64,000 nt of DNA from Aggregatimonas sangjinii (GTDB lineage Bacteria > Bacteroidota > Bacteroidia > Flavobacteriales > Flavobacteriaceae), in NCBI RefSeq assembly GCF_005943945.1, contig NZ_CP040710.1, positions 1,747,001 through 1,811,000 of the forward strand. Reading direction: 5' to 3'. The stretch's first letter is position 1, and each line of letters starts with the position of its first letter. This document shows positions 1-9,440 of the stretch, in pieces. Both the position numbers and the translations under genes were made by a program. Below the pieces are notes generated by a model. The model had not been told where the DNA came from, ran no database searches, and was given only the letters and a program-made list of their open reading frames with translations.

Positions 1-1618
1 CGCTGCCGTCGTTCAAAATTTCCTTAGAGGTAACGTTTACATTGTTCGTGCCATCGATATTTACCGCTTCGGAGGCTAGGATGTTGATTTCCTTGGAGTT
101 CAAGGTCATCACGTTGGGAGCGGTAATCGTTATTTCGCCATCGCCGTTCATAAGAACGGTATTGCCGCTGGGGTCTTGAATCGTTACACTACCATCTTTA
201 TCGTTCATGATTACCTCGTTCCCGCTGCGCGTCTTTATCGCTTTGATGTTGTTATCGGGATCAGCATAATCACTTTTGGCGTTCGTATTGAAGCCGGCGC
301 TTAGCACAAAGGGCTTTTCGGGATTGTCGCCCTCGAAACCGACCAAGACCTCCTCGTCCTTTTCGGGGATGAAATAGAAGCCCTTCCCGCCACCGGAATA
401 AGGTGTCACCATCTTGATCCACGGCGTCGAGGTGCCCATGGCCTGCTGCCAGGGGAACTGTACTTTTATACGTCCGAGCCCATCGGGATCGGCGTTGTCG
501 AATACCCGACCGCGCTGCGCGCCCGAACGGGGCGTGGCGAAACCATTGGAATAGGGCAGGTGTTCGGTGCCCTGTGGCACGCCCTCGAACTCGTTGCGGT
601 ACTGCCCGCTATGGTCGAAGCGGTGTACGATCTTTACGATATCGTAGGAACCGTAAGGGTCTTTGTTCGTCGGTTTGGAGAAGTTGAGGCCCTTGAGCTC
701 CAAGGTATCGCCTATGCGCAGGGCGGAGAGTTCGGAAGAGCCCGAGACGGTCACCATACCCGCGGCCCTTCCCAAAGTGTTTACCTTGGTAGCGGTGTCG
801 AGTCCGCCCTGGGCACTGTACTCATGCTGACCGACATTGTAATCATAGTTTCCCTTTTTGGCGAAGACCGTATCCGATTCCCCTTTCAGCTGACTGAGGT
901 AAGGGTGGGAGGAGCTAGGGGAATGCGAGGCGGATTCGGCCTCCAACAGGGTGTCGTTCGTCCAGTCGTGGCCCTTGATACCGAAGACCTGTTCCCTTAG
1001 CGAGGTCGATACGTTGAAGGTCAGTACATCCACCCCAACGGTCCCTTCGACTTGTTCGTTCCCTTTGCGCCCGATACAGAAATCGGTGCCGTTATGATAG
1101 AGCCAGACCCCGTATCGACTGCAGAGCCGTTGCAAGAAGGAAAGGTCGCTCTCGTTGTACTGCACCGTATAGGGCAGGGCGATATCGGTGCCGTCGCCAA
1201 GAACGCTCTTGAGGAACTCCCCCGAATGGCCGTTCGTAGTATCGCTTGCCACCTGGGAGAGGGTCGTGCCCTCCTCGTAGCTGAAGCATTGCACGGAGTT
1301 CGCCAGCAGTACCGACGGACCGTGACCGGAGAGCACCACGGTACCCGCGGCACCGACGCCCTTCTGGAAATCGACCCCGGTGACCACGCCCGAGAACTCC
1401 ATTTTGTTATCGTCGACCCCTATGGAGGCCTTCTTGCCCACGAACTTCAGGGCATTGTTCATCATGACCCCTTCGTAGCCCTCGGTGGCATTGGCGGGAA
1501 AGGCGATGCGGAAGGCGCTGTGGCCCCCGACGGACTGTTCGATGGAAACGGTGTAACCGGATTTCGGTAGGAACTCCTCGCCACCGACGATAAGCTGTAT
1601 GTTGACTATTTTTGGCAT
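1..1618 (-). CDS. vgrG: T6SS spike protein VgrG (TssI), 3' end outside window
   Basis: About 539 codons are present, starting MPKIVNIQLIVGGEEF at 1618; the frame stays open to base 1, so the C-terminus is missing. VgrG trimerises into the spike that caps the Hcp tube and carries effectors. The N-terminal part matches the gp27-like hub. Near the left edge comes a gp5-like OB fold (LGRIKVQFPWQQAMGTS, then GFYFIPEKDEEVLVGF), followed by the start of a repetitive beta-helix (SGNTVLMNGDGEITI). It is the last gene visible in the leftward T6SS operon, 163 bp after tssF. Whether it carries a C-terminal effector extension cannot be seen here. Family assignment is secure. Confidence 0.93.
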   Translation of the reverse strand, partial: MPKIVNIQLIVGGEEFLPKSGYTVSIEQSVGGHSAFRIAFPANATEGYEGVMMNNALKFVGKKASIGVDDNKMEFSGVVTGVDFQKGVGAAGTVVLSGHGPSVLLANSVQCFSYEEGTTLSQVASDTTNGHSGEFLKSVLGDGTDIALPYTVQYNESDLSFLQRLCSRYGVWLYHNGTDFCIGRKGNEQVEGTVGVDVLTFNVSTSLREQVFGIKGHDWTNDTLLEAESASHSPSSSHPYLSQLKGESDTVFAKKGNYDYNVGQHEYSAQGGLDTATKVNTLGRAAGMVTVSGSSELSALRIGDTLELKGLNFSKPTNKDPYGSYDIVKIVHRFDHSGQYRNEFEGVPQGTEHLPYSNGFATPRSGAQRGRVFDNADPDGLGRIKVQFPWQQAMGTSTPWIKMVTPYSGGGKGFYFIPEKDEEVLVGFEGDNPEKPFVLSAGFNTNAKSDYADPDNNIKAIKTRSGNEVIMNDKDGSVTIQDPSGNTVLMNGDGEITITAPNVMTLNSKEINILASEAVNIDGTNNVNVTSKEILNDGS

Positions 1619-1781
1619 GTTGGCGTAATTTAATGGCGTTTAAAATACTGATTATAAAAGTACTGCACAAAAGCACTGCTACTTTTTCGACCTATCACCT
1701 AATTTTTCCTTCCATGACCTCAATTACACGAATGCAAAACAAAATAGGTGGAACAAATCATTAAAAAACTATTGGACTTCC

Positions 1782-3641
1782 TCAGGTATAAAACACACGA
1801 AATGGAAGTACGTTTGCTGATCTTGTCTGCATGCCGATAAGCAATTCTTTCTTCAAATGTTCCCAATCGGTTTCGCTGTAATCGGCTTCCGGGTTTCGGC
1901 CGATATGAATATCCGTAGTCGGAGTGTACCCGACGGAATTGCTTTGCGATACCATGACTCCTTTTTCGACGGTAACCTTTGAAATGGCGTCCTTGAAAAC
2001 GGCATAGCAATGGTGTACAATATCCTGACGGGTAATGATTCGCCCCCTAGACAGGATATGTTCGCGGTAGGCATATATTTTTTCACTAGGGTCCGGCTCG
2101 TCGTGACCACCCAAAGTACCCGTTACAAAAACCAAAGTGTCCGGCTTGAATGCCGTGCCGGAATATTGAAACAGTTTGCTGTACGGATTGATCTTGTTCG
2201 CTTTATCGCCTGTAGTCGTCCAATAATCGGCAAATACGATTCGATCCCTATTCTTCTCGATACTATTACGGTTGACGATCAAATAAGGGATTTTGTGCTT
2301 TCGGAAATTGCGCAGCTCTATCTGCTGTTCGATTCTCGAGATGATCTGCTTCAAATCCTTTAAATTCGAATTGATAAAATCGTCGCCCATAGCTGAAAAG
2401 GCCACACTATCTTCCTTAAGTAGGTCTAGCGTGTAATTCAATAGCTCTGAGGCGTCGCGCTCATCGAACCGGCTTACACCGCCATAACGCAAATAGGCCT
2501 GTGGCCGTGTATCGTCTTTCTTTTCCCTATCCCGAACATAATATTTATTACCGCTGTCTCCCAGAACGCTTTGTACATCTAAAAAGAAATCGGCATCCGA
2601 TTCCAACGGAATGATATTGAAATAGGGTTGCAATCGCTTGCTAATGCTATGCGACTTCTTGTTGAGCGTCGGAAAGCAGTTGACATGGCAGTGCAGATTT
2701 TCAAGCATCGCGGTGGATACTACTGTCGAGAATTCAATTTTGATCCATAATAGGGGCGTGGTAAAGGCATCAAGATCCTTTGTGGACAGAAACGTTTTGA
2801 ACGCCTCGGGGTACTTCTTCAATTTTCCTTTTAGATCAATACTTCCTTCGACGGTGTAAAAATGGTTGCGATAGAATTCCCGTACATATTCTTCGTAAAA
2901 TTGAATCTTACTTTGTATGCTTTCATTGATGTACGCGCTGTAGTCGTCTTTGACCACTTCGCGCTGGGCATATCCCTTGGTCACATTGAGCAACTCACCA
3001 TTTACAGACCAGTTGGCGATACCCAAATGGTGCACCAGAAGTTCTTTGTTGGAAAAGTTGAGCAGGTCGAAATAACATAGCAGGTCGTCTAATTTCTTCA
3101 TGCCCGGGGCCGGCTTTATCCCCATGTAAATACAGGAATTTTCGGGATTCCCCTCAAAATCGGAAGATTTCAGCCAAGGCGTGGTTCGATGATTGTGATG
3201 GGCAACGATCTTATCGGGATATGCGATATAATTCAGCTCGCAATTGTTCAGAGTGAATTGACCGGCAGGGCAAAAGAAAAAATCCTTAAAATCCTCTTTT
3301 CCACTTTCCCTAAAAAGTGGCATGCGTTTCCGGTGGAAAAACTGGCTACGTTCATTAATCACCACCTTGTTGTCTACCGGTAGGGCATGCATAATGGCAT
3401 GTGCCGGTTTCGCCGTCACCGATACTTCGGGTGTGAGCAGGTCTACCAAGCGTTCAGTGACTTTGGTACGGCTTGTTTTTATGGTCTCGGAAATACGTTC
3501 GAATTCATGCGCACAGGCATCAAAGAGAATGCCGACTATGGGATCGAAGGAATATTCTATTTCCATATCGTCAACGCCCCATTGATCGGCGGCCCTGCGA
3601 ATAAGCCTGTCTTTAATCTCTTCTTTGGTAAGGCTCTTCAT
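1782..3641 (-). CDS. tssF: T6SS baseplate subunit TssF
   Basis: 619 residues. TssF is a cytoplasmic baseplate wedge protein that works with TssE, TssG and TssK around the VgrG hub. The N-terminus (KDRLIRRAADQWGVDD, then FDPIVGILFDACAHEF and LLTPEVSVTAKPAHAI) resembles the start of the TssF/VasA family, and the length is normal. It follows tssE by 62 bp in the same leftward operon, with all other baseplate genes present nearby, which supports the call. The start MKSLTKEEIKDR was chosen as the first ATG of the conserved N-terminus. The central part is divergent, as in other Bacteroidota members. Confidence 0.88.
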   Translation of the reverse strand: MKSLTKEEIKDRLIRRAADQWGVDDMEIEYSFDPIVGILFDACAHEFERISETIKTSRTKVTERLVDLLTPEVSVTAKPAHAIMHALPVDNKVVINERSQFFHRKRMPLFRESGKEDFKDFFFCPAGQFTLNNCELNYIAYPDKIVAHHNHRTTPWLKSSDFEGNPENSCIYMGIKPAPGMKKLDDLLCYFDLLNFSNKELLVHHLGIANWSVNGELLNVTKGYAQREVVKDDYSAYINESIQSKIQFYEEYVREFYRNHFYTVEGSIDLKGKLKKYPEAFKTFLSTKDLDAFTTPLLWIKIEFSTVVSTAMLENLHCHVNCFPTLNKKSHSISKRLQPYFNIIPLESDADFFLDVQSVLGDSGNKYYVRDREKKDDTRPQAYLRYGGVSRFDERDASELLNYTLDLLKEDSVAFSAMGDDFINSNLKDLKQIISRIEQQIELRNFRKHKIPYLIVNRNSIEKNRDRIVFADYWTTTGDKANKINPYSKLFQYSGTAFKPDTLVFVTGTLGGHDEPDPSEKIYAYREHILSRGRIITRQDIVHHCYAVFKDAISKVTVEKGVMVSQSNSVGYTPTTDIHIGRNPEADYSETDWEHLKKELLIGMQTRSANVLPFRVFYT

Positions 3642-3703
3642 TTAGTTGTTTTTTGTGACGAAGACCAATTTTTATAGTCTTTAAAATATACGTAATCGAG
3701 TCG

Positions 3704-4135
3704 TTATTTATAGGACAAAGGCGCCAAGTAATAATCCCCGGTAAAAACAAATGGCTCGTCAGTCTTTACAATCGTGCCCCTAATCGTAATGTAGAGGTAT
3801 TTTTTAAGACGCACCTTGTTGGTTTTAGACGATAGACTCTCCATTAATTCAATATTCAAATCGATATGCGATAGTCGTTTCTCATACTTTACGATTTGTT
3901 TGGAGAGCGATTTTTTAATCTGCTCTTTGAGGACGTTGGCATTGACCAACAGGTCAAAATCGGTTTCCCATATTTCACTCCCAAAACCCTCGTCAAAGGA
4001 ATATTCCTCGAAATAAGTGGTGATGATAACGCTCATAAACTGGGAAATGGAATCACGCAAAGACAGTTTTTTGAGTTCTTTTTTCTCAAAAAACCGCTTA
4101 AAATCAAAAGGTGCCTGATAATAAGGTTTCGCCAT
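3704..4135 (-). CDS. tssE: T6SS baseplate protein TssE (gp25-like)
   Basis: 143 residues. The protein resembles the GPW/gp25 family: a short lysozyme-like fold with a central segment LLVNANVLKEQIKKSL and a closing beta region (KKYLYITIRGTIVKTD, then FVFTGDYYLAPLSYK). gp25 proteins join the baseplate to the first sheath ring. The canonical EPR motif of proteobacterial TssE is not evident, which is a point of divergence. It lies between clpV and tssF in the leftward operon, where a small gp25 protein is expected. The 173-bp gap to clpV holds no gene that I can see. Confidence 0.75.
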   Translation of the reverse strand: MAKPYYQAPFDFKRFFEKKELKKLSLRDSISQFMSVIITTYFEEYSFDEGFGSEIWETDFDLLVNANVLKEQIKKSLSKQIVKYEKRLSHIDLNIELMESLSSKTNKVRLKKYLYITIRGTIVKTDEPFVFTGDYYLAPLSYK

Positions 4136-4308
4136 GCGTTTATTACTTTTTATACTGCCTTTCTAATCTGTCGACAAAATATTAAGATCGAATGCCTTCT
4201 TGTTGTCGTTCTTCGACTGCATTCAGGATTACATCTGTCGTATTACTGATTCCGTATTTCCAATCCCATACGTTCATTTCCGTAGCTTGTACTTCTAACT
4301 CGTACTTT

Positions 4309-6768
4309 CTATTTCACGACTTTAAAATCGAGTTCACCCTTCACTAACGTCACTTTTACCTTTTGTGGTGCCTTGATGGCGCCGGAAATAATCATTTTGG
4401 ATAGTGGACGTTTCAGTTTGTTACGTATTACCGCTTTTAAGGGCCGAACACCATAGGTTGGTGAAAATCCGTCTAACGATAGGTGTTCTTTGGTTTTTTT
4501 GTCGATTTCCAAGGTGATGCCCAGTCTTTCAGTCAAGACCAACAATTCCTTTTTAAGGTGTAAGTCGAATATAGTGGGTGCATTCTTTTCTGAAATTGGG
4601 GCAAAGGGCACAATCTCGGTAATACGGCCTAAAAACTCGGGTCTAAAATAGGAGGCCATGATTTCCAACAGTTCATCCGATTTAGGCACTTTACCACCTT
4701 CGATGGATTTACTGATAAAATCCGAACCGATATTCGAAGTGAACAGAATCACGGCGTTGGAAAAATCGCCGACCTTACCCAGACGATCATTTAATTTTCC
4801 CTCATCCAATATCTGCAGGAACACATCGAAAACGGATTGATGTGCTTTTTCAATCTCATCGAATAATACAATGGCGTAAGGTTTTTGGCGGATTTTGTTC
4901 ACCAGCACACCACCTTCTTCATACCCCACATATCCCGGAGGTGCCCCATAGAGCAAGGCCGCGGAGTGTTCTTCCTTAAACTCCGACATATCGAAACGGA
5001 TGATGGCCGTCTCATCGTTAAAAAGAAATTCGGCCAACGATTTTGCCAATTCGGTCTTTCCGGTACCCGTCGGGCCGGAAAAGAAGAACGAACCGATGGG
5101 CTGCCCCGCTTTTGAAAGCCCGGAACGTGATTCTATGATCGCTTCCGAAACGGTCTGTATGGCATTGTCCTGTCCGATAACCCGTTTTTTCAACGTGGCT
5201 TCCATCTCTAATAAACGCTCGCGTTCCTGGGTTTGTACTTTCCCAGCTGGAATTCCTGTGATGCCGGAAACCATTGCCGCCAAGTCTTCTTCGCTGATGC
5301 CTGTTCTGGTTTTTTTCGCATGTTCTTTTACCGATACCAGAATCGAATTGACGTATTCTACTTTTTCTTTATAAGTGGGGAACCGGAGCGCGTCTTCGGT
5401 ATCGAATTTTCCCAAAACAATGGGACTTAATCGATTTTTAAGTTCAATATAAACCCAATCGATGGCTTGAATACTATCCGATTCTAGTTGTTTTTTGGCC
5501 GCTTTTTGCACCTCGGCGACTTTGGCGTTCAAATCTTCCAAATCGCCGGGTAAGGATTGTGTAGAAACATTCGCCGCCGCCATGGTACGATCAACCAGGT
5601 CCAGGGCGGAATCAGGGAGGCTTTTCTCTTTCAAATAACGTTTTGATAGCCGAATAGATTCTCTTAGGGCTTCCTCATTGACTTCAAGATCATGATGATC
5701 GGAATAGGTCTGCCCCACACTTTGCAAAATTCGAAATGCCATTTCATTATCCGGCTCTTCCACCGTAACCGATTCGAACCTTCTGCTCAAGGCATCGTCG
5801 TTCGCGATGTATTTTCGGTGGTTGTCCGATGTAGTGGCACCAACAAGAATGACTTCCCCTTTATTCAATTCCGACTTAATCACGTTTAATATGCCCTGAC
5901 TGGCGGATGCATCCTGTAACAGGGAATGAAAATCATCGATAAACAGAATCGGTTTTACCAGATTTTTGGCCTCGTTGAAAATTTCCTGCAATCTGTCTTC
6001 AACCTCACCTTTATAGGAAGTCCCCGACAATAAAACGGAAGTATCTATTTCCAACAAACTTGCTTGTTGTAGGTTTTCCACGATTTTCCCGGCATGAATC
6101 TCTTTCGCTAGATTCTGGACCAAGACGGTTTTGCCTACTCCGGATTCGCCTTGTATGATGACATTGGGTTTTGACTTACGGCTTATGATTTCGGCAATCT
6201 GCTTTAGCTCCCGGTCTCTATTGATAATGTGATCGTAAAATCCTTGGGATGCTTCGACCAATAAATCAGTAGTATATTTTTTGAGTACATCGGCATCCGA
6301 GGTGTAATCAGTTACAGCACTGCCATTCGGTTTGGCTGCAGTTCCTGTTTTTTTTCCGGAAGAAAGACTATCCAAAAGTTCGGTGCTACTGACCGGTAAT
6401 GATTTGAGCTGATCGAAACTAAAACCGACCCCAGGGGTAATCGCCGATATAAAGAGGCAGACCAGGTCTACTTCCGGTCTATTGAGTTTGTGCTGTACCT
6501 CCTCGGCCTCTACGAAAACGGTCTTCGCCTCGGAACTTGCGCGAACGTCCATCGTACGGCTCGTGCGTTTGGGGTGGCCTTCGATGTTTACGTCGGCCCA
6601 TTCCTCTATAAAATAGACATCTACACCTTTTTCATGCAAAAATCGGAGCAGGGATAGGTCCCTGTTCAAAGCAGCTTTCACCAAATGTGCGGGACCAAAG
6701 CTCTCCTGTTGGTACTCTTCGGCTAGCTGCGTCGCAATGTGTATGGCCTTTTCTAATTCGGTATTCAT
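4309..6768 (-). CDS. clpV: T6SS sheath-recycling AAA+ ATPase ClpV (TssH)
   Basis: 819 residues. ClpV unfolds contracted TssB/TssC sheath so that subunits can be reused. An N-terminal Clp-N domain (FGPAHLVKAALNR, residues 25-37) is followed by two AAA+ modules. The first has Walker A GESGVGKT at 207-214, Walker B LFIDD at 275-279 and an arginine-finger region near 328-331. The second has Walker A GPTGTGKT at 565-572 and Walker B VLFDE at 634-638, then a C-terminal D2-small domain. The first Walker B has Asp where the catalytic Glu is usual. The gene lies between tssO (7 bp upstream) and tssE, which separates it from the housekeeping ClpB it otherwise resembles. Confidence 0.92.
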   Translation of the reverse strand: MNTELEKAIHIATQLAEEYQQESFGPAHLVKAALNRDLSLLRFLHEKGVDVYFIEEWADVNIEGHPKRTSRTMDVRASSEAKTVFVEAEEVQHKLNRPEVDLVCLFISAITPGVGFSFDQLKSLPVSSTELLDSLSSGKKTGTAAKPNGSAVTDYTSDADVLKKYTTDLLVEASQGFYDHIINRDRELKQIAEIISRKSKPNVIIQGESGVGKTVLVQNLAKEIHAGKIVENLQQASLLEIDTSVLLSGTSYKGEVEDRLQEIFNEAKNLVKPILFIDDFHSLLQDASASQGILNVIKSELNKGEVILVGATTSDNHRKYIANDDALSRRFESVTVEEPDNEMAFRILQSVGQTYSDHHDLEVNEEALRESIRLSKRYLKEKSLPDSALDLVDRTMAAANVSTQSLPGDLEDLNAKVAEVQKAAKKQLESDSIQAIDWVYIELKNRLSPIVLGKFDTEDALRFPTYKEKVEYVNSILVSVKEHAKKTRTGISEEDLAAMVSGITGIPAGKVQTQERERLLEMEATLKKRVIGQDNAIQTVSEAIIESRSGLSKAGQPIGSFFFSGPTGTGKTELAKSLAEFLFNDETAIIRFDMSEFKEEHSAALLYGAPPGYVGYEEGGVLVNKIRQKPYAIVLFDEIEKAHQSVFDVFLQILDEGKLNDRLGKVGDFSNAVILFTSNIGSDFISKSIEGGKVPKSDELLEIMASYFRPEFLGRITEIVPFAPISEKNAPTIFDLHLKKELLVLTERLGITLEIDKKTKEHLSLDGFSPTYGVRPLKAVIRNKLKRPLSKMIISGAIKAPQKVKVTLVKGELDFKVVK

Positions 6769-6775
6769 ATCCTAC

Positions 6776-7285
6776 TCAATTTCGCCCCAGACGCCTTGAT
6801 AGTTCTAAAGCTGTAGTTAATTTATTAATCTCCATTTCGTACTCTTCGATCTGTTCTTCCAGGTCTTTGATATTCTGTCTCGCATTTTCAACCTGTTTCA
6901 GGTCCCTTTTGGCATCTACCAGCTTTTTATAGGTCAAAATCAAATTTTCGTACATGCTGCGGTCATCCAAAGAATCTTTCGGGATTTCGCTTTTGAGATC
7001 GATCAGGTCTACGTTGATGGACTGTTCTAAAAAGAAATATCCCTCTCGAACCGTATCCAACGAATCGATTTGCTTATCAACAGCTTCCAACGCATTGATA
7101 AATTTCTTCTGGTATAAAAACTCATATTGTAATCTTTGGTTTTCGGCCCGAAGAACTGCATTTTCTTTCCAAGGCAATTTATAGCTAAAGAAAAACGCAG
7201 TAAACAGAATCCCCACCGTGATGAGGAACATGAGTAAAAAAAGTAGAAAAGAAGAGGTTCTTTCCTTTTTATTGAGTACTTCCAT
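6776..7285 (-). CDS. tssO: T6SSiii transmembrane protein TssO
   Basis: 169 residues from the start MEVLNKKERTSSF; an ATG 33 bases further upstream is possible but adds an unlikely MECESHL leader. There is one transmembrane helix near residues 12-35 (FLLFLLMFLITVGILFTAFF). A long periplasmic coiled coil rich in Glu, Lys and Leu follows to the end. TssO is one of the Bacteroidota-specific components thought to replace the TssJLM membrane complex. The call rests on topology, size and position between tssK and clpV, since the sequence itself has no catalytic motif. Confidence 0.78.
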   Translation of the reverse strand: MEVLNKKERTSSFLLFLLMFLITVGILFTAFFFSYKLPWKENAVLRAENQRLQYEFLYQKKFINALEAVDKQIDSLDTVREGYFFLEQSINVDLIDLKSEIPKDSLDDRSMYENLILTYKKLVDAKRDLKQVENARQNIKDLEEQIEEYEMEINKLTTALELSRRLGRN

Positions 7286-7414
7286 AATATTTAGTATTAA
7301 GTGAGATTCGCATTCCAAAATTCGCCCGTGGCGGTACCCTTGAAATGTGTGGTCGAATCTGCCTGCTTACAGACCGAACCCGCCTTGCTTACGGGGTCGG
7401 AACGACAAGCGCTA

Positions 7415-8557
7415 TTATTCCGCTAGGAACGAAGTCCCGCCCGATTTGCCCGGTTTATCTTTTACGATATTCTCATTTACGAAGATACCCATATCCCTAC
7501 GTTTGCCGATATAATCGATTTGGGTGAGTACCGTAAGCAAACGGTCGATAACGTTCATAAAACCTGAGGCCAATTTGATGTTCTGGTTGACATCGTTATG
7601 GTTGTATTGCATATTAATGACATCGGTAAACATTTTTTCATAATCACCGCCTTTTAGGTCGGTCCATTCCCCAAAATAATTAAAAAGTTCTTCTTTGTTT
7701 TGTGGAGACGAAACATCTACGGAACCTTTGAAAACACGGGCAAAACTTACGATAATTTCCAATAATTCCTTGGGATGCATATCGTACTCTTCCCATTTTA
7801 CCTTGGTAATTTGTTGAGCGAGATATACGTAAGCTTTATCGACCACTAAATGCATCGCATCGGCGATCGGATTATCACTTTGTTTCGAAATGATTTTCTG
7901 AACGATCATGATAGCGTTGCGCTCGGTCATTTTAAGGAAGTTCTCCGACTCATTGTAAAAGTCGACTAAGCTCTCATGCGCCGCCAAGGTGAGGCATGGC
8001 GGAATATAATCGGTAGCCGTAGCCAGACTTTTTCCGTCTTTCTCTATTTTGGCAATGGGAAGCTGATTCCCAGAAAGTCCCGATTTTTCCAGTTCCCCGG
8101 AAGTTATGAAAATGAAGAATTGATTGTTCGTCAAAAACGGATGCCGTGGCGGAATTTCCTTGGGGTCTTGCTCTCCAAAGGGAATCGTATTTTCCGTATC
8201 GAGGTTGATGAGCAAAAACCCTTCTTCCAATTTTTTATCGGCCAGTTCGTCCACCACGATTTCTTCTTTCACGGCCGGCGTATTTTCGGTAATTTCGATT
8301 CGGTTGCCGTTAGGGGTTATCGCCCTTAATTTTTTAATGGTGACCTTCAGACTTTTATGAATGTCCAGATTGATGGCATAGTCGTTGTTGCCGTCGAGAT
8401 AGGACGCTAAAAAGCCATGACCGTACCTTCCCTTTCGAACCACATAGGCATCTTTAATACTATTCTCCGCAAAATTCTGGAGGTTTTGAAAATGCTCTTT
8501 CGAGATTTTCATGCCATCGACCCAATTGATCTTAAAATTCTTTATGTCTTCTATCAT
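7415..8557 (-). CDS. tssK: T6SS baseplate adaptor TssK
   Basis: 380 residues. TssK is the trimeric receptor-binding-protein-like subunit that links the baseplate to the membrane complex. The opening (INWVDGMKISKEHFQNLQNF, residues 10-29) corresponds to the W..G....HF motif of TssK N-termini. The middle carries beta-rich shoulder segments and the C-terminal third is helical. It is shorter than the roughly 440 residues of proteobacterial TssK, as is usual in T6SSiii. It starts 10 bp after the end of tssN, so the two are co-transcribed. The last codons lie in a GC-rich stretch that continues into the tssK-tssO gap. Confidence 0.87.
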   Translation of the reverse strand: MIEDIKNFKINWVDGMKISKEHFQNLQNFAENSIKDAYVVRKGRYGHGFLASYLDGNNDYAINLDIHKSLKVTIKKLRAITPNGNRIEITENTPAVKEEIVVDELADKKLEEGFLLINLDTENTIPFGEQDPKEIPPRHPFLTNNQFFIFITSGELEKSGLSGNQLPIAKIEKDGKSLATATDYIPPCLTLAAHESLVDFYNESENFLKMTERNAIMIVQKIISKQSDNPIADAMHLVVDKAYVYLAQQITKVKWEEYDMHPKELLEIIVSFARVFKGSVDVSSPQNKEELFNYFGEWTDLKGGDYEKMFTDVINMQYNHNDVNQNIKLASGFMNVIDRLLTVLTQIDYIGKRRDMGIFVNENIVKDKPGKSGGTSFLAE

Positions 8558-8567
8558 GATATGATGG

Positions 8568-9434
8568 TTATATGCGTTGGCAGACGACCGTATCGCCGTC
8601 CTTTAAGTTGTTTTCTTCTACCGTAAGTTCCGAATCGATATGTTTAGAGGCACCGTACCATTTGGGTTTACTATAAAAATACCACCCATACGGGTCGCCG
8701 GATTTATCGGTCAGCTCTATTTTGGTATGTGTCTTCTTTACATTATAATCATTTATAAAGAAAAAGAAAAGCCTACCAAATTCCATATTCTTTGGGGCTT
8801 TTGCCTTAAAACTGGTCATGTTGCCCGCCTGTGTACTTTTATAGAACATAAAGTTTAGCACAATCATGTTCTGTAGTTCGTAGTGTTTCGGGGTTTCGTA
8901 TTTCTTACCCAAGGGATAATACCATTTCGTGTATAATTTGACGGGTATGGAAACCGAATATTTGTACAAGATGAAAAAACTTGTGGGTACCGTAAAAGCG
9001 GCCGCTACCAAGAAATAGTATGGCAGGTACTGCAAATCCTGAAAATGCGTGGCGATCATTATTATGGGTATAACCACGGCTAAAGAGGTAATTATGGCAA
9101 AAAGCAATTCCTTAAGCCCTTTGTCTTCATCGAACTTTTCAAAGGTATACCTGAAGAAAAAGGTGTGAAATGCGCCCGTAATCACAGCAAAGGTCAGCAT
9201 CGAGAAATACCGTACCATGAGGGTAGATTGGCGTAGATTATAGATGATCGCTACGAAAATCGCCATTACCGCAATATGACCGGCCAAATAGAAATAATAC
9301 TTTTTTCTTCTTTTCTTAAAACCGGGCGTTTTAGAAGCCAAGAGTGTCAAAACCAATATGACCACCACCATGATAATGATGAATGGCATGAGGGCCTCGA
9401 TACTTATAAATCTTTTCAGGTAGCTTCTAATCAT
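8568..9434 (-). CDS. tssN: T6SSiii transmembrane protein TssN
   Basis: 288 residues. About five membrane helices lie in the N-terminal 160 residues (roughly 16-33, 49-67, 75-93, 108-130, 137-157), followed by a soluble domain of about 125 residues ending in GDTVVCQRI. This topology matches TssN, a Bacteroidota-specific inner-membrane component of the T6SS envelope complex. The gene sits between tssG (6 bp) and tssK (10 bp). The soluble C-terminal part has a beta-rich look (IELTDKSGDPYGWYFYSKPK) and probably faces the baseplate. No catalytic motif is visible. Confidence comes from topology and a characteristic neighbourhood. Confidence 0.8.
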   Translation of the reverse strand: MIRSYLKRFISIEALMPFIIIMVVVILVLTLLASKTPGFKKRRKKYYFYLAGHIAVMAIFVAIIYNLRQSTLMVRYFSMLTFAVITGAFHTFFFRYTFEKFDEDKGLKELLFAIITSLAVVIPIIMIATHFQDLQYLPYYFLVAAAFTVPTSFFILYKYSVSIPVKLYTKWYYPLGKKYETPKHYELQNMIVLNFMFYKSTQAGNMTSFKAKAPKNMEFGRLFFFFINDYNVKKTHTKIELTDKSGDPYGWYFYSKPKWYGASKHIDSELTVEENNLKDGDTVVCQRI

Positions 9435-9440
9435 ATGGTT

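Noticed and set aside
560-1570. Rightward open frames inside vgrG (560-1000 and 1052-1570)
   Set aside because: They lie antisense to a continuous, well-conserved VgrG frame and have no protein-like features.
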